Shown: positions 25,701 through 33,289 of the stretch, one piece after another
Numbering within the stretch: position 1 is the stretch's first letter
How the letters are laid out: each line of letters starts with the position of its first letter
NCBI RefSeq assembly: GCF_032911445.1
Contig: NZ_JAWJEJ010000001.1
Span: 3,224,001 to 3,288,000, forward strand
DNA length: 64,000 nucleotides
DNA from: Sphingomonas sp. HF-S4
GTDB taxonomy: Bacteria > Pseudomonadota > Alphaproteobacteria > Sphingomonadales > Sphingomonadaceae
Direction: 5' to 3'
Notes under the pieces: generated by a model
Database searches by the model: none
Seen by the model: only the letters and a program-made list of their open reading frames with translations
What the model was told of the DNA's origin: nothing
Made by a program: the position numbers and the translations under genes

Positions 25701-27252
25701 GGCCGCCGAAATCGACGAGGCGCAGCAGCAGGTGCCGCGCTTCCTCATCGCCTTTGGCAATCTCCCACCAACCCGCGATATGGTCGTCGAGACCGGGATC
25801 GGCGAACCGGCGAAGCCCTTGCTCGCCGAACCAGAGCTTCTGCGGATCGATCGTCTCGACCTGCGCGAGCGCCGCCGCAAATGCCTTGACCCGCATCGGT
25901 ATCGGCAACGACCCCGGATCCCCATAGCGCAGAAGATTATAGGGCGACCGAGCGATGAGTGAGTCGGCGATCGCATCATTCTCTCCGGCCAGCCATGCCG
26001 ACACCTCGACCATCTCCGGCCGAACCAGCCGATAGCCATAGGTGTCGGCGAACAGGAGATCTCGCACCACCGCCACGGGACACCCCTCAGCGAGAAGCCG
26101 TCCCAGCCAGCGCGCCAGCAAATAGCATCGCAGCGTCGCCTCATTGTCGTTGTGCAGCCGCGCCCGGCCTAGCGTCGCCGGATCAAAGACCGGGCGCCCC
26201 AGCAGCAGAAGCCGTTCGCCGTCCGGCCAGTCCGGCAGGATCTCCTCGATCGGCATCGAGCGCTCAGGAGGCGACAGGTCCAGGCCGGCGGCAGGAACCC
26301 GCACGGAATCGCGCCCGCACAGCAAAAATGCTGCTCCAATCCGGTCGAGGGCGTGAGCGCCCTTGGCGAGATCGAGCGGATCGCGCTTGCGGCGAAGCGG
26401 ATCGGGATCGAGCAGTCTCGCCTTTAGGCTAGCCTCGATCATCTCCCGAAGCGAGCCGAGCCGCTTATGATCGCGCCAGAACTCCACCATCCAACCGAGG
26501 TCCATCGGCCGCGCCGCGAATTCCCAGAGGCTGCCATGATCAACGGCAGCCAGGAGAGCATCGATCGTCTCGATGCCTGAGGCACGCGCGAAGCGCTCGA
26601 CCTGCCAGCGGCTGAGCGGCTCCATGACCAGGACACCGATCTCTTCGCGCACTCTTGGCGGACTTTTGTCCCGGTTCTGCAGTGTCGCGCGAACCTCGTC
26701 CGCGACATCGGTCGGCGGAGGGGGCGGCTCGGGCAGCGAGAGCCATTTCTCGACCGAGATGCGATCAGCCGTCTTATCCCAATCGGTATAGCGGCTCGAG
26801 ATGTAGAGATGAACGCGCTCCTCCAGCCCGGCGATTGCATCGGCCAGCTTCCGACAGGCGGCGTCGAAATGATGTCCTTGGTCCTTGGCTTCGTCGACCG
26901 AGTCCACGAACAGCCAGCAAGGCGCGTCCGGGTCTGCCCGCCATTCCGCAAATCGAGCGCGGTCGGTCGGAACGAGCGACGCCTCGAGGCCGGCGTCCGC
27001 GACGTCGCGCACAGTCGCCTTGAACGCAAACTTGTTCGCCTGGCGCAGGGCGGAACATTGATAGTCGAACTCGCTGGACTTGCCGCTGCCCGCCTCGGCG
27101 AGGACGATGGTGCGGCGCTTCTCCAGCAGTTCCGCCCACGCCGGCGTGCCTTTCAGGTCGTCGCCGAACAGTCCCCGGAACGGCCGGTCCTCGTCCCCTT
27201 CCTTGGTAGCCGGACGAAACCGGCGACTGAGATCGTAATGCTCCCCAAACAT
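22735..27252 (-). CDS. giant NACHT-like NTPase with C-terminal PD-(D/E)XK-like nuclease domain
   Basis: Protein of about 1505 residues. I chose the ATG at 27252 because AAGG lies upstream and the region before it has weaker coding bias; an in-frame ATG at 27375 would add 41 residues. Walker A is AEAGSGKSSE (Lys58). The NACHT/STAND-type Walker B is LFVDSVDEA (Asp117, Asp120, Glu121). About 1000 residues of helical repeats follow. Near the C-terminus PDITLTSRHGG (Asp1327) and LPVEIKVADG (Glu1342, Lys1344) give a PD-(D/E)XK signature, followed by a basic tail. Avs-type defence proteins put the nuclease first; here it is last. Convergent neighbours suggest one defence system. Confidence 0.8.
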   Translation of the reverse strand: MFGEHYDLSRRFRPATKEGDEDRPFRGLFGDDLKGTPAWAELLEKRRTIVLAEAGSGKSSEFDYQCSALRQANKFAFKATVRDVADAGLEASLVPTDRARFAEWRADPDAPCWLFVDSVDEAKDQGHHFDAACRKLADAIAGLEERVHLYISSRYTDWDKTADRISVEKWLSLPEPPPPPTDVADEVRATLQNRDKSPPRVREEIGVLVMEPLSRWQVERFARASGIETIDALLAAVDHGSLWEFAARPMDLGWMVEFWRDHKRLGSLREMIEASLKARLLDPDPLRRKRDPLDLAKGAHALDRIGAAFLLCGRDSVRVPAAGLDLSPPERSMPIEEILPDWPDGERLLLLGRPVFDPATLGRARLHNDNEATLRCYLLARWLGRLLAEGCPVAVVRDLLFADTYGYRLVRPEMVEVSAWLAGENDAIADSLIARSPYNLLRYGDPGSLPIPMRVKAFAAALAQVETIDPQKLWFGEQGLRRFADPGLDDHIAGWWEIAKGDEEARHLLLRLVDFGGQKGGLPVVRQVAYDRSTDEITQLLAGRALLKLGEKADRTAYARHVAEHGSDLSRSIILHALHALFPEEIDVEAFFALIDKARVTGEDDIATILPLGSELPAGLTRREDLHRFLTEVVARSGAFSGDTVDDEKPFREAFSQMAASAALRLLDYHPADIPDVVTDLFLLLHESHRRIGSEASFKTLGEAFGASPGRRRTSLWRSIVRLRTHPYARDNGELNIWFVQHLGWPVLLSLADIDWLLLDVRERTDRQDRLTALRAAHTLWRQFGGTDGDMQRIVDAVADDAELSAQLAAWRSPPPETPEMVERMAGFEAARKRNEDQAEARDQSWVELINTLRDDPNFFDSLSPQTDETVDSRLYHLWQFLSWRTQSRSRYSIDSLDVVEPVFGPEMTRRFGEALMAFAYKRTPVGTVEEAAQRRTVTSFDIMALTGMSLAAATVPNWAEQLDPTRAAQAARLAVIELNGFPDYLVPLSQAYPEAVRSVLWRASRAQLDRLDEVDHGMLDRLEYADVMLARLLVPDLIDYLRDHGGLAAVALEKIVSVLIRAQPFPSQGLAELAEARATAATDPVVAAYYLLLLFAREGDRAVDRLREKMSTLDGQEQAALCCTLLPRLFGGRFDRTVAPPLPLSAERLEQLLIIAFEGVRPADDVVRANGKVYSPGLRDEAQDARHMIFDRLLKTPGEATQAAIRRMAEIPDFPIEPKHLRIHAERHAEVNSELVAWLPSDVVVFEKSFDRAPRTTEDLQLIARRRLEAIEHDLLHGKFAQGDTLQGLADENAVQRWVATQLEERRKEAYTVQRETHFADEKEPDITLTSRHGGVDLPVEIKVADGLSVKQLEAALEVQLCGQYLRHETTRHGILLLVHQQPRPGGWEIAPSDPLVPFSVVMDHLHSRARATRESAATGPQPIVCTIDVSGVVPLKDKRAAARAKRKLSTAKTRTSIKAPSKRRTEAARQEATHPGCSPDPRRSSTSAKPCRRGGTLLAGDRV

Positions 27253-27784
27253 CGTCTGCCTTATAGCGGCACCGTCGATTCCGAACAGTGCTATGATGCT
27301 CTTTGGTGTTGGTGCCGCAAGCCGCAAGCGCAGTAGATCTTGCTCGCGTTCGTCGAGATTTCTTCGCGCCGGCATCGGATCGTTATCCAGCCTTCGGCAA
27401 GTTTATGTCAGAAGAAGATATTCATGGTGCTGATCGAAGCGTCCGGATGTGGTCGACAGCTGCTCGTCCTTATTTGCGAGCACTGCCGCTCCGAACGGCA
27501 GCTTAGCGCAATTGCTCCCCTGATTCCGGTCAGTCCCCTTCGTCTCAATTGCAGCCATGTCGAGTAAGCTTATCAGAGGTCCGCTTTCGGGCGATCGGCG
27601 GCGGAGCTTAAACGACCGAGAGTAGGGCGCGTAGCTGCCATTCAAGGTGAGAGCTGCCGCCGGCTCGTAAAAAATGGTGATTACCCGGTGATTACTTCCT
27701 TTAGAAATCGACGATAAAAGGCCCATTTTATGTATTTTCCTCAATCGCATAATCGATATTAGCACTTAATGTGTGGTACTTCCG
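27253..27784. other. intergenic region upstream of the NTPase gene
   Basis: About 530 bp, distinctly more AT-rich than the rest of the window around 27660-27780. It must hold the promoter of the leftward NTPase gene. A minus-strand open frame at 27403-27765 has no family features and poor codon bias, so I treat it as noncoding. No att site, integrase or insertion sequence is visible at this right edge of the defence island. Confidence 0.5.
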
Positions 27785-28099
27785 CTACCTGCGCGTCTGA
27801 TACCAATCGGCGTAGGGCGTGTTGCGGACCATGTGGCGGTTGAAGTCCGGCGCGCCATCGTCCCACCACGGCGTCCCACGCTCACCGAGCGCATGCTTGG
27901 CAGCATCGACTCGGGCGCGGGCGGCTTTCTCGGCCGCTGCATCGTCGGCCCGAAGCGCCGAACCAACGTCGCGCCGCGCCGCCATGAGCTCGGAAACCAG
28001 TCGGGCCTTCGCATCGGCTTCGAGCGCGGGATCGGCCATCCGCCACAGCCGATCGCGCACGACGAAATAGCGGCCGTCGGGTGTGACCGGGTATTTCAA
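27785..28099 (-). CDS. small conserved protein downstream of xthA
   Basis: Hypothetical cytoplasmic protein of about 104 residues beginning KYPVTPDGRYFVVRDRLWRMADPAL and rich in Ala and Arg, with a helical centre (RLVSELMAARRDVGSAL) and a C-terminal TPWWDDGAPDFNRHMV. The start is taken as TTG at 28099, which overlaps the xthA stop (TTGA) and gives the natural N-terminus; an ATG at 28117 would lie inside xthA. I recall similar small proteins beside exonuclease III in sphingomonads but know no function. It is probably co-translated with xthA. Confidence 0.7.
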   Translation of the reverse strand: MKYPVTPDGRYFVVRDRLWRMADPALEADAKARLVSELMAARRDVGSALRADDAAAEKAARARVDAAKHALGERGTPWWDDGAPDFNRHMVRNTPYADWYQTRR

Positions 28100-28869
28100 A
28101 GGTCGAGCTCGATCCACACCGGCGCGTGATCGCTGGTCTTCTCCCAGCCGCGGACATGGGCGTCGACCTCCGCCGCCTTTAGCGCCTTCGACGCGCGCGC
28201 GTTGAGCAACAGGTGGTCGATCCGCAGCCCGGCATTGCGCGCATAGGCGTTCCGGAAATAGTCCCAGAAGGTGTAAATCGTCTCGTCAGGGTGCAGCGCG
28301 CGCAGCGCATCGGTCCAGCCCTGGTCGAGCATCCGGAAATAGGCCGCGCGCACTTCGGGCGCGAACAGCGCGTCGTCGCGCCAACGCTCGGGCTTGTACA
28401 CGTCGCGGTCGGTGGGCATCACGTTGTAGTCGCCGGCGATCACCACCGGCGCATCCATGCCGACCAAGCCCGCGGCATGCTCGACCAGCCGATCGAACCA
28501 GCGCAGCTTGTAGTCGAACTTGGGCCCCGGCCGCGGATTGCCGTTGGGCAGATACAGCCCGCCGACCAGCACGCCGGTCACCGCGGCCTCGAGATAGCGG
28601 CTTTGGCTATCGTCGGGGTCGCCGGGCAGCCCGCGCCGCGTCTCTACGGGCATGCACCCGCGCGCGAGGATCGCGACGCCGTTCCAGCTCTTCTGCCCGT
28701 GCCAGATCGCGCCGTATCCCGCGTTGTGGATCGCGGCCTCGGGAAACTTCTCTTGCGGAGCCTTGAGTTCCTGGAGGCACACCACGTCGGGCACGGTCTC
28801 GGCGAGCCAGCGCAGCAGCACCGGCAGCCGGCCATTGACGCCGTTGACATTGTAGGTCGCGATCCGCAC
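28096..28869 (-). CDS. xthA: exodeoxyribonuclease III / AP endonuclease
   Basis: DNA repair nuclease of the exonuclease III family (257 residues), which cuts at abasic sites and removes 3' blocks. The family motifs are complete: RIATYNVNGVNGRL with Asn7, VVCLQELK with the metal-binding Glu, WNGVAILAR, VIAGDYNVMPTDRDVY with the catalytic Asp/Asn pair, and the C-terminal SDHAPVWIEL with the catalytic His. The start is GTG at 28869. It is followed with overlap by a small conserved gene and preceded by tRNA-Lys on the other strand. Confidence 0.95.
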   Translation of the reverse strand: MRIATYNVNGVNGRLPVLLRWLAETVPDVVCLQELKAPQEKFPEAAIHNAGYGAIWHGQKSWNGVAILARGCMPVETRRGLPGDPDDSQSRYLEAAVTGVLVGGLYLPNGNPRPGPKFDYKLRWFDRLVEHAAGLVGMDAPVVIAGDYNVMPTDRDVYKPERWRDDALFAPEVRAAYFRMLDQGWTDALRALHPDETIYTFWDYFRNAYARNAGLRIDHLLLNARASKALKAAEVDAHVRGWEKTSDHAPVWIELDL

Positions 28870-28947
28870 CGCGACTCAAGCAACGCAGCCGCGAAAGGGT
28901 TCCCCGTGGTTGACCCGAATGGGCCTTGCGCTTAGGGGCGGCAGCGT

Positions 28948-29023
28948 GGGTCCGTAGCTCAGTCGGTAGAGCAAGCGACTTTTAATCGAGAGGTCATGGG
29001 TTCGAATCCCATCGGACCCACCA
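28948..29023 (+). tRNA. tRNA-Lys (anticodon TTT), CCA encoded
   Basis: Cloverleaf read by eye: acceptor GGGTCCG pairs with CGGACCC, D stem GCTC/GAGC, anticodon loop CTTTTAA, 5-nt variable loop, T arm ATGGG-TTCGAAT-CCCAT, discriminator A and encoded CCA. The anticodon TTT reads Lys codons. The anticodon stem (AGCGA against TCGAG) has three clean pairs and two purine-purine A/G oppositions at its top, which is unusual. Confidence 0.93.
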
Positions 29024-29293
29024 TCCCTTTGCAGCCGTGTGTCGGGACAATCTGACCGTGGCCTCCGGGCAGCCTTGCGGTGACCGTAGCCGCGGGAGGG
29101 CCGTTCCGTGGGCACTTAAAGGTGCAGTCTCAGGAAGCACGTTTGTCGACAGCGGCGGCATTCTACAAGCTCACGTCAATGGCCAGTACCGAGCCGTTTG
29201 TGCATTGGCAGCTTCTAAGTCTCAGCCGCATTCACTCCACATCGCTTAGCCACCGTGCCGATGCGCACCTTGGCGACCTTTAGAGGTCTTCCA
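29024..29293. other. intergenic region after tRNA-Lys
   Basis: About 270 bp between tRNA-Lys and the end of the leftward MFS gene. It contains no gene I can support, no clear terminator and no direct copy of the tRNA 3' end. A 70-codon open frame across it has no family features. Confidence 0.5.
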
Positions 29294-30469
29294 CTATGCT
29301 CCGCACAGCTGTCGTTCGGCATCGCCGTCGCGACGACGGGCTGCAATCAAGACAGCAAGCAATCCGATAAGCGAGGTGCTGGCCCCCGCGATCGCTACAG
29401 CAGGATAGCCAAGCCCCGCGGCGATCACGCCACCCCCTAGTGCCGCCCCGATGGCATTGCCCAAGTTGAAAGCCCCGATGTTGACCGCCGAGGCGAGGTT
29501 GGGTGCATCGCTTGCCGCTGACATCACCCCGACCTGCAATGGCGGCACCAAGGCGAAACTCGCCACACCCCAGAGGAAGATTAGCACCGCACTTGGGCCG
29601 GCGAAGGGCATCGCCCAAGCGAATGCGACGAGGATCGTCGTGAGCGACGCAAGCGTGACGATCAGCGTTCGATCCACCGAACGGTCAGCGAAGCGACCGC
29701 CCAGCCAATTACCAGCCGTCAGTCCGAGCCCGTAAAGCACCAGCATCGCAGTGACGAAACCAAGCGAAGCGTGAGTTGCTTCGCGAAGGATTGGCGTGAT
29801 GTAGGTAAACACTGTGAACATCGCGCTGGAACCGACCACGGTGAGCATCAGGGCGGCGAGCACCGGCGGCCTCGCCAAAACCCGCAATTCTGCCTGTGCA
29901 CTTCCGCCCCTAGGCGCAGGCAAGCGTGGCAGCGTGAGGCGCAGCGCGGCCATTGTGACGATGCCCAGCGCAGTGATCCCCGCGAAGGAGGCCCGCCACC
30001 CGAGATGCTCGCCCGCCCAGGTGGCGAGTGGCACGCCGACGACGTTGGCGATGGTCAGGCCCATGAACATCGCCGCGACTGCACCGGCCCGCTTATCCGG
30101 GGCGACCAGGCTGGCCGCCACCAGGGAGCCCACCCCAAAGAAGGCGCCATGATTGAACGAAGTGAGGATTCGGGCAGCGAGCAACATGCCGTAGCTGCCG
30201 GAAACGGCGGCGATGAGGTTGCCGAGCGTAAAGATGCCGGCGAGCACGATCAGCAGCGTGCGACGTGGTATCCGACTGGTCGTCAATGTCATGAGCGGTG
30301 CGCCGATCATCACGCCGAGAGCATAGGCGCTGATCAGCAATCCGGCGGAGGGGATTGAGACGCCAAGATCGTCAGCGATGACGGGCAACAGACCCATCGG
30401 CGCGAACTCGGTGACGCCAATGCCAAAGGCGCCGATGGCAAGAGCAAGCAGCCCGAGATTAAGCTTCAT
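29294..30469 (-). CDS. MFS transporter, DHA1 drug:H+ antiporter (AraJ-like)
   Basis: Inner-membrane permease of 391 residues with 12 predicted helices. The N-terminus LALAIGAFGIGVTEFAPMGLLPVIADDLGVS and the motif LILISAYALGVMIGAPLMT-like stretch are typical of the AraJ/YdhP group. Loop 2-3 carries the MFS signature in shortened form (TSRIPRRTLL), and motif C-like Gly residues follow. It is divergent from a LysR gene 169 bp away, which probably controls it. The substrate is unknown; relatives export sugars or drugs. Confidence 0.88.
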   Translation of the reverse strand: MKLNLGLLALAIGAFGIGVTEFAPMGLLPVIADDLGVSIPSAGLLISAYALGVMIGAPLMTLTTSRIPRRTLLIVLAGIFTLGNLIAAVSGSYGMLLAARILTSFNHGAFFGVGSLVAASLVAPDKRAGAVAAMFMGLTIANVVGVPLATWAGEHLGWRASFAGITALGIVTMAALRLTLPRLPAPRGGSAQAELRVLARPPVLAALMLTVVGSSAMFTVFTYITPILREATHASLGFVTAMLVLYGLGLTAGNWLGGRFADRSVDRTLIVTLASLTTILVAFAWAMPFAGPSAVLIFLWGVASFALVPPLQVGVMSAASDAPNLASAVNIGAFNLGNAIGAALGGGVIAAGLGYPAVAIAGASTSLIGLLAVLIAARRRDGDAERQLCGA

Positions 30470-30638
30470 GGCCCGACTCCTCAGACGAGTGGCGGATTGA
30501 GCCGAGCAACGCCCTGCTGCTGCCGGTACGGCGTATGCGGGTATATTCCATCTCGCTTCCTCGTGCTGCTATGTTGGCGCATAGATGCGGGCGCCAGGGT
30601 TCGCCGACTAGTAGTGAGCAAGGCGAAGGATTTTTGCG

Positions 30639-31544
30639 ATGGACGCAAAGCTGGCAAGTGGAGCCGATCGTGCCCGCGAGCTCGCGCTATTTGCCGGAAT
30701 AGTGAGTGAGGGAAGCTTTTCAGCAGCGGGGCGTCTGTTCGAACTCAGTCCCTCGGCGGTGAGCCGGGCGGTTGACCGAATCGAGTCCCGCCTCGGGGTG
30801 CGGTTGCTGCTGCGATCGACACGTTCCCTGGTCCTCACTGCCGAGGGCCAGACCTATCTTCACGCAGCCCGCCGAATCCTTGCTGATCTCGATGACGCCG
30901 AGCAGCAGATCTCCGATCAGGGTGCGCCGCGTGGCCGGTTGCGCATCAGCGCGGCGTTGTCGCATGGCAGACTCTGCGTAGTGCCGCTGCTCGGTCTATT
31001 CACCGAGCTGTACCCGCACATCACGGTCGATATCGCGCTGACGGACACGCTGGTCAATGTGGCAGGGGGACAAGCGGACGTAGCGGTTCGCTTCGGGCCG
31101 CTGGCCGATAGCAGCCTCACGGCACGAAAGCTCGGCGAGACGGGCCGCGTCATTGTCGCCTCACCTGCGTATCTCGAGCGGGCAGGCACGCCCCAAGTTC
31201 CCGAAGACCTGCACAGGCACAACTGCCTGAACTTCAATTTCCGGCGTGCCGAGCCCGTCTGGCCATTCCGCCGGGATGGTAGGGATTTCGCCCTCTCCGT
31301 GAGCGGCAGTATCGAGGCAAACAACGGCGAGACGTTGGGCCAGCTCGCGGCGGGTGGCGTCGGCATTGCCAGGGTCGGGGTGTTCAGCGTCGCGACCGAA
31401 CTCGCGGAAGGGCTTCTTGTCCCGCTCCTGGAAGAATACAATCCAGGCGATGTGGAGCAAATCCACGCAGTCTTCGTGGGTGGCGTGGCCACTCCAGCTC
31501 GCGTGCGAGCCTTTGTCGACTTCCTGGCCGGGAACTTGCGGTAA
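30639..31544 (+). CDS. LysR-family transcriptional regulator
   Basis: Regulator of 301 residues. The N-terminal winged helix is ALFAGIVSEGSFSAAGRLFELSPSAVSRAVDRIESRLGVRLLLRSTRSLVLT, followed by the periplasmic-binding-like effector domain (GRLRISAALSHGR..., DVAVRFGPLADSSLTARKLG). A GAAGGA ribosome site precedes the ATG. It is transcribed away from the MFS gene; LysR proteins usually control the divergent neighbour and themselves from the shared region. The co-inducer is unknown. Confidence 0.92.
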   Translation: MDAKLASGADRARELALFAGIVSEGSFSAAGRLFELSPSAVSRAVDRIESRLGVRLLLRSTRSLVLTAEGQTYLHAARRILADLDDAEQQISDQGAPRGRLRISAALSHGRLCVVPLLGLFTELYPHITVDIALTDTLVNVAGGQADVAVRFGPLADSSLTARKLGETGRVIVASPAYLERAGTPQVPEDLHRHNCLNFNFRRAEPVWPFRRDGRDFALSVSGSIEANNGETLGQLAAGGVGIARVGVFSVATELAEGLLVPLLEEYNPGDVEQIHAVFVGGVATPARVRAFVDFLAGNLR

Positions 31545-31670
31545 GCAGTTCCGCTTTGCGCTCCCATTCAGTCATTGACCGCTTGCATACTCCATCCGGA
31601 ATGCAGCCACGCGCATGGACGGTGATTGCCGCGCGCGGCAATCACGAGCGTCACTTCGGCAATCGGGTTT

Positions 31671-32273
31671 CTAGAGCTGCCCCTCCAAGGCCCGAAACTC
31701 CTCCGCCAAGATATCCGCCAACGAGCGCTTGCCATCCTCGCGATTCAGCGTGTCGAGCGACAAACGGACGGCGCCGATCGACACCATGGCGATCATTCTA
31801 AGCGCGGTTTCGCGATCGGGTTCGGGCCATTTTTCGCACAGGGCCGCAAACAGCGTTTCCTCGTGACGGACATAGCTGGCGACCTTGCGCGCCTGTACCG
31901 CCTCGCTGGATCGCATCAGCCGGTCAAGCTTCAGCAACTCGTCGGCCGGCACCGGCTCGGCGACCCGGATTGCGGCGTCGCGAACGGCGTGCAGCGGCTT
32001 CTTCGCGACCGGCTCGTCGACGAGCTGGGCCGAAAGGATGTCGCCAAGCGCGTTCTGCATGCTGAGCAGAATGTCGTCCTTGGACTGATAATAATGAAAG
32101 AACGTCCGGCGAGAGATGTCTGCCGCCGCGGCGATGTCGTCGATCGTCGTCGCGTCGTAGCCGCGCTCGACGAACAGTCGGATTCCGGCTTCCTTGATCC
32201 GCTTGGCAGTCTCGCGCCGCTTGCGCTCCCTCAGTCCCTCCGCCGGCACGGACTCAATCTTGGCGCGTGTCAT
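31671..32273 (-). CDS. TetR-family transcriptional regulator
   Basis: Repressor of 200 residues. After a short basic N-terminus (LRERKRRETAKRIKEAG) the helix-turn-helix reads ATTIDDIAAAADISRRTFFHYYQSKDDIL, residues about 40-70. The helical C-terminal domain would bind an unknown ligand. It is divergent from a short-chain dehydrogenase gene, with palindromic sites in the 77-bp gap, so it probably represses that gene and itself. Confidence 0.92.
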   Translation of the reverse strand: MTRAKIESVPAEGLRERKRRETAKRIKEAGIRLFVERGYDATTIDDIAAAADISRRTFFHYYQSKDDILLSMQNALGDILSAQLVDEPVAKKPLHAVRDAAIRVAEPVPADELLKLDRLMRSSEAVQARKVASYVRHEETLFAALCEKWPEPDRETALRMIAMVSIGAVRLSLDTLNREDGKRSLADILAEEFRALEGQL

Positions 32274-32285
32274 TTTTGCCCTTGA

Positions 32286-32330
32286 TGCAATATTGCACTC
32301 AATGTAGTTATATTTTTACACTAGGTGCAA
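32286..32330. promoter_or_regulatory. candidate TetR operator region
   Basis: Perfect palindrome TGCAATATTGCA at 32286-32297. The half-site also forms a longer pair, TTGCAC at 32293-32298 against GTGCAA at 32325-32330. The stretch between is AT-rich and contains TAGT/ACTA arms. All lie in the 77-bp gap between divergent tetR and dehydrogenase genes, the usual place for a TetR operator. Confidence 0.5.
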
Positions 32331-32350
32331 ATCATTGGAAAGGCAATGTC

Positions 32351-33289
32351 ATGAGTCGATGGACCGAAGCGGAGATCGGGTCGCAGCAAGGCAAGCTCGC
32401 GATCGTCACAGGTACGGGTGGGCTGGGATACGAAACCGCGCTTGTGCTTGCGCGACAGGGGGCGGAGGTGATCCTGGCCGGCCGCAACCCGCGAAAGGGC
32501 GCGGAGGCACTGGCACGAATCATGGGTAAAGGCGTGGCCGGCACGGTGTCGTACGAGGAAGTCGACCTAGCCCGCCTGGCTTCTGTAGCGGCGTTCAGCG
32601 AGCGTATCGGGCGGAAGCATGCGCGGCTGGACCTGCTTGTGAACAACGCCGGGGTCATGGCGCCGCCGGAGCGGCGGGAGACGAGCGACGGCTTCGAGCT
32701 GCAGTTCGGGACCAATTATCTGGGTCATTTCGCGCTGACCGCGGGGCTGCTCCCGCTGTTACGGGCTGGCAGCCGGTCGCGCGTGGTGACGCTGTCGAGC
32801 GTCGCCGCGCGCAGTGGCGCGATCGATTTCGACGACCTGGATGCTCGGAAAAGCTATCGCGCCTTTCCGGTCTATGCCCAGTCGAAGCTGGCCTGCCTGA
32901 TGTTTGCGTTCGAATTGCAACGGCGCAGCTTGGCTGGGGCGTGGGGCATCGAGAGCATCGGTGCGCATCCGGGAGTCACCCGCACCGACCTGATCCTCAA
33001 CGGCTCGGGCCGCGACAGCTTCAACGGCTGGGTCCGCCGCCGCCTGCCCTTCCTGTTCCAGCCATCGTGGCAGGGGGCGCTGCCTAGCTTGTTCGCGGCG
33101 ACATCTCCGCTGGCGAAAGGCGGCGGCTATTATGGGCCTGACCGGTTGAGCGAGACCCGCGGCTATCCGGCCGAGGCGCGGATTCCGCGCCAGGCGCTGG
33201 ACGGGAGCGTCGCGTCGCGGCTGTGGGAGGTATCGCAGCAGCTGGCGGGCGTGCGGTTCGAGCCGAACGCCATGGTGCTGGCGCAGTGA
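32351..33289 (+). CDS. short-chain dehydrogenase/reductase
   Basis: NAD(P)-dependent oxidoreductase of 312 residues. The cofactor loop is VTGTGGLGYETAL (TGxxxGxG type, with Leu-Gly-Tyr in place of Ile-Gly), then LVNNAGVMAPP, Ser in TLSSVAARSG, and catalytic YAQSK. The start at 32351 has GGAAAGG upstream; an earlier in-frame ATG at 32267 lies within the tetR gene. Relatives are retinol dehydrogenase or protochlorophyllide-reductase-like enzymes. The MFS gene downstream starts on the overlapping GTGA, so the two form an operon. The substrate is unknown. Confidence 0.9.
   Translation: MSRWTEAEIGSQQGKLAIVTGTGGLGYETALVLARQGAEVILAGRNPRKGAEALARIMGKGVAGTVSYEEVDLARLASVAAFSERIGRKHARLDLLVNNAGVMAPPERRETSDGFELQFGTNYLGHFALTAGLLPLLRAGSRSRVVTLSSVAARSGAIDFDDLDARKSYRAFPVYAQSKLACLMFAFELQRRSLAGAWGIESIGAHPGVTRTDLILNGSGRDSFNGWVRRRLPFLFQPSWQGALPSLFAATSPLAKGGGYYGPDRLSETRGYPAEARIPRQALDGSVASRLWEVSQQLAGVRFEPNAMVLAQ

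Noticed and set aside
27403..27765. 120-codon minus-strand frame upstream of the NTPase gene
   Set aside because: Poor codon bias, AT-rich start, no ribosome site and no family features.
28900..29300. tRNA-Lys as an integration site for the defence island
   Set aside because: No copy of the tRNA 3' end, no integrase, and xthA with its partner gene lies between the island and the tRNA.
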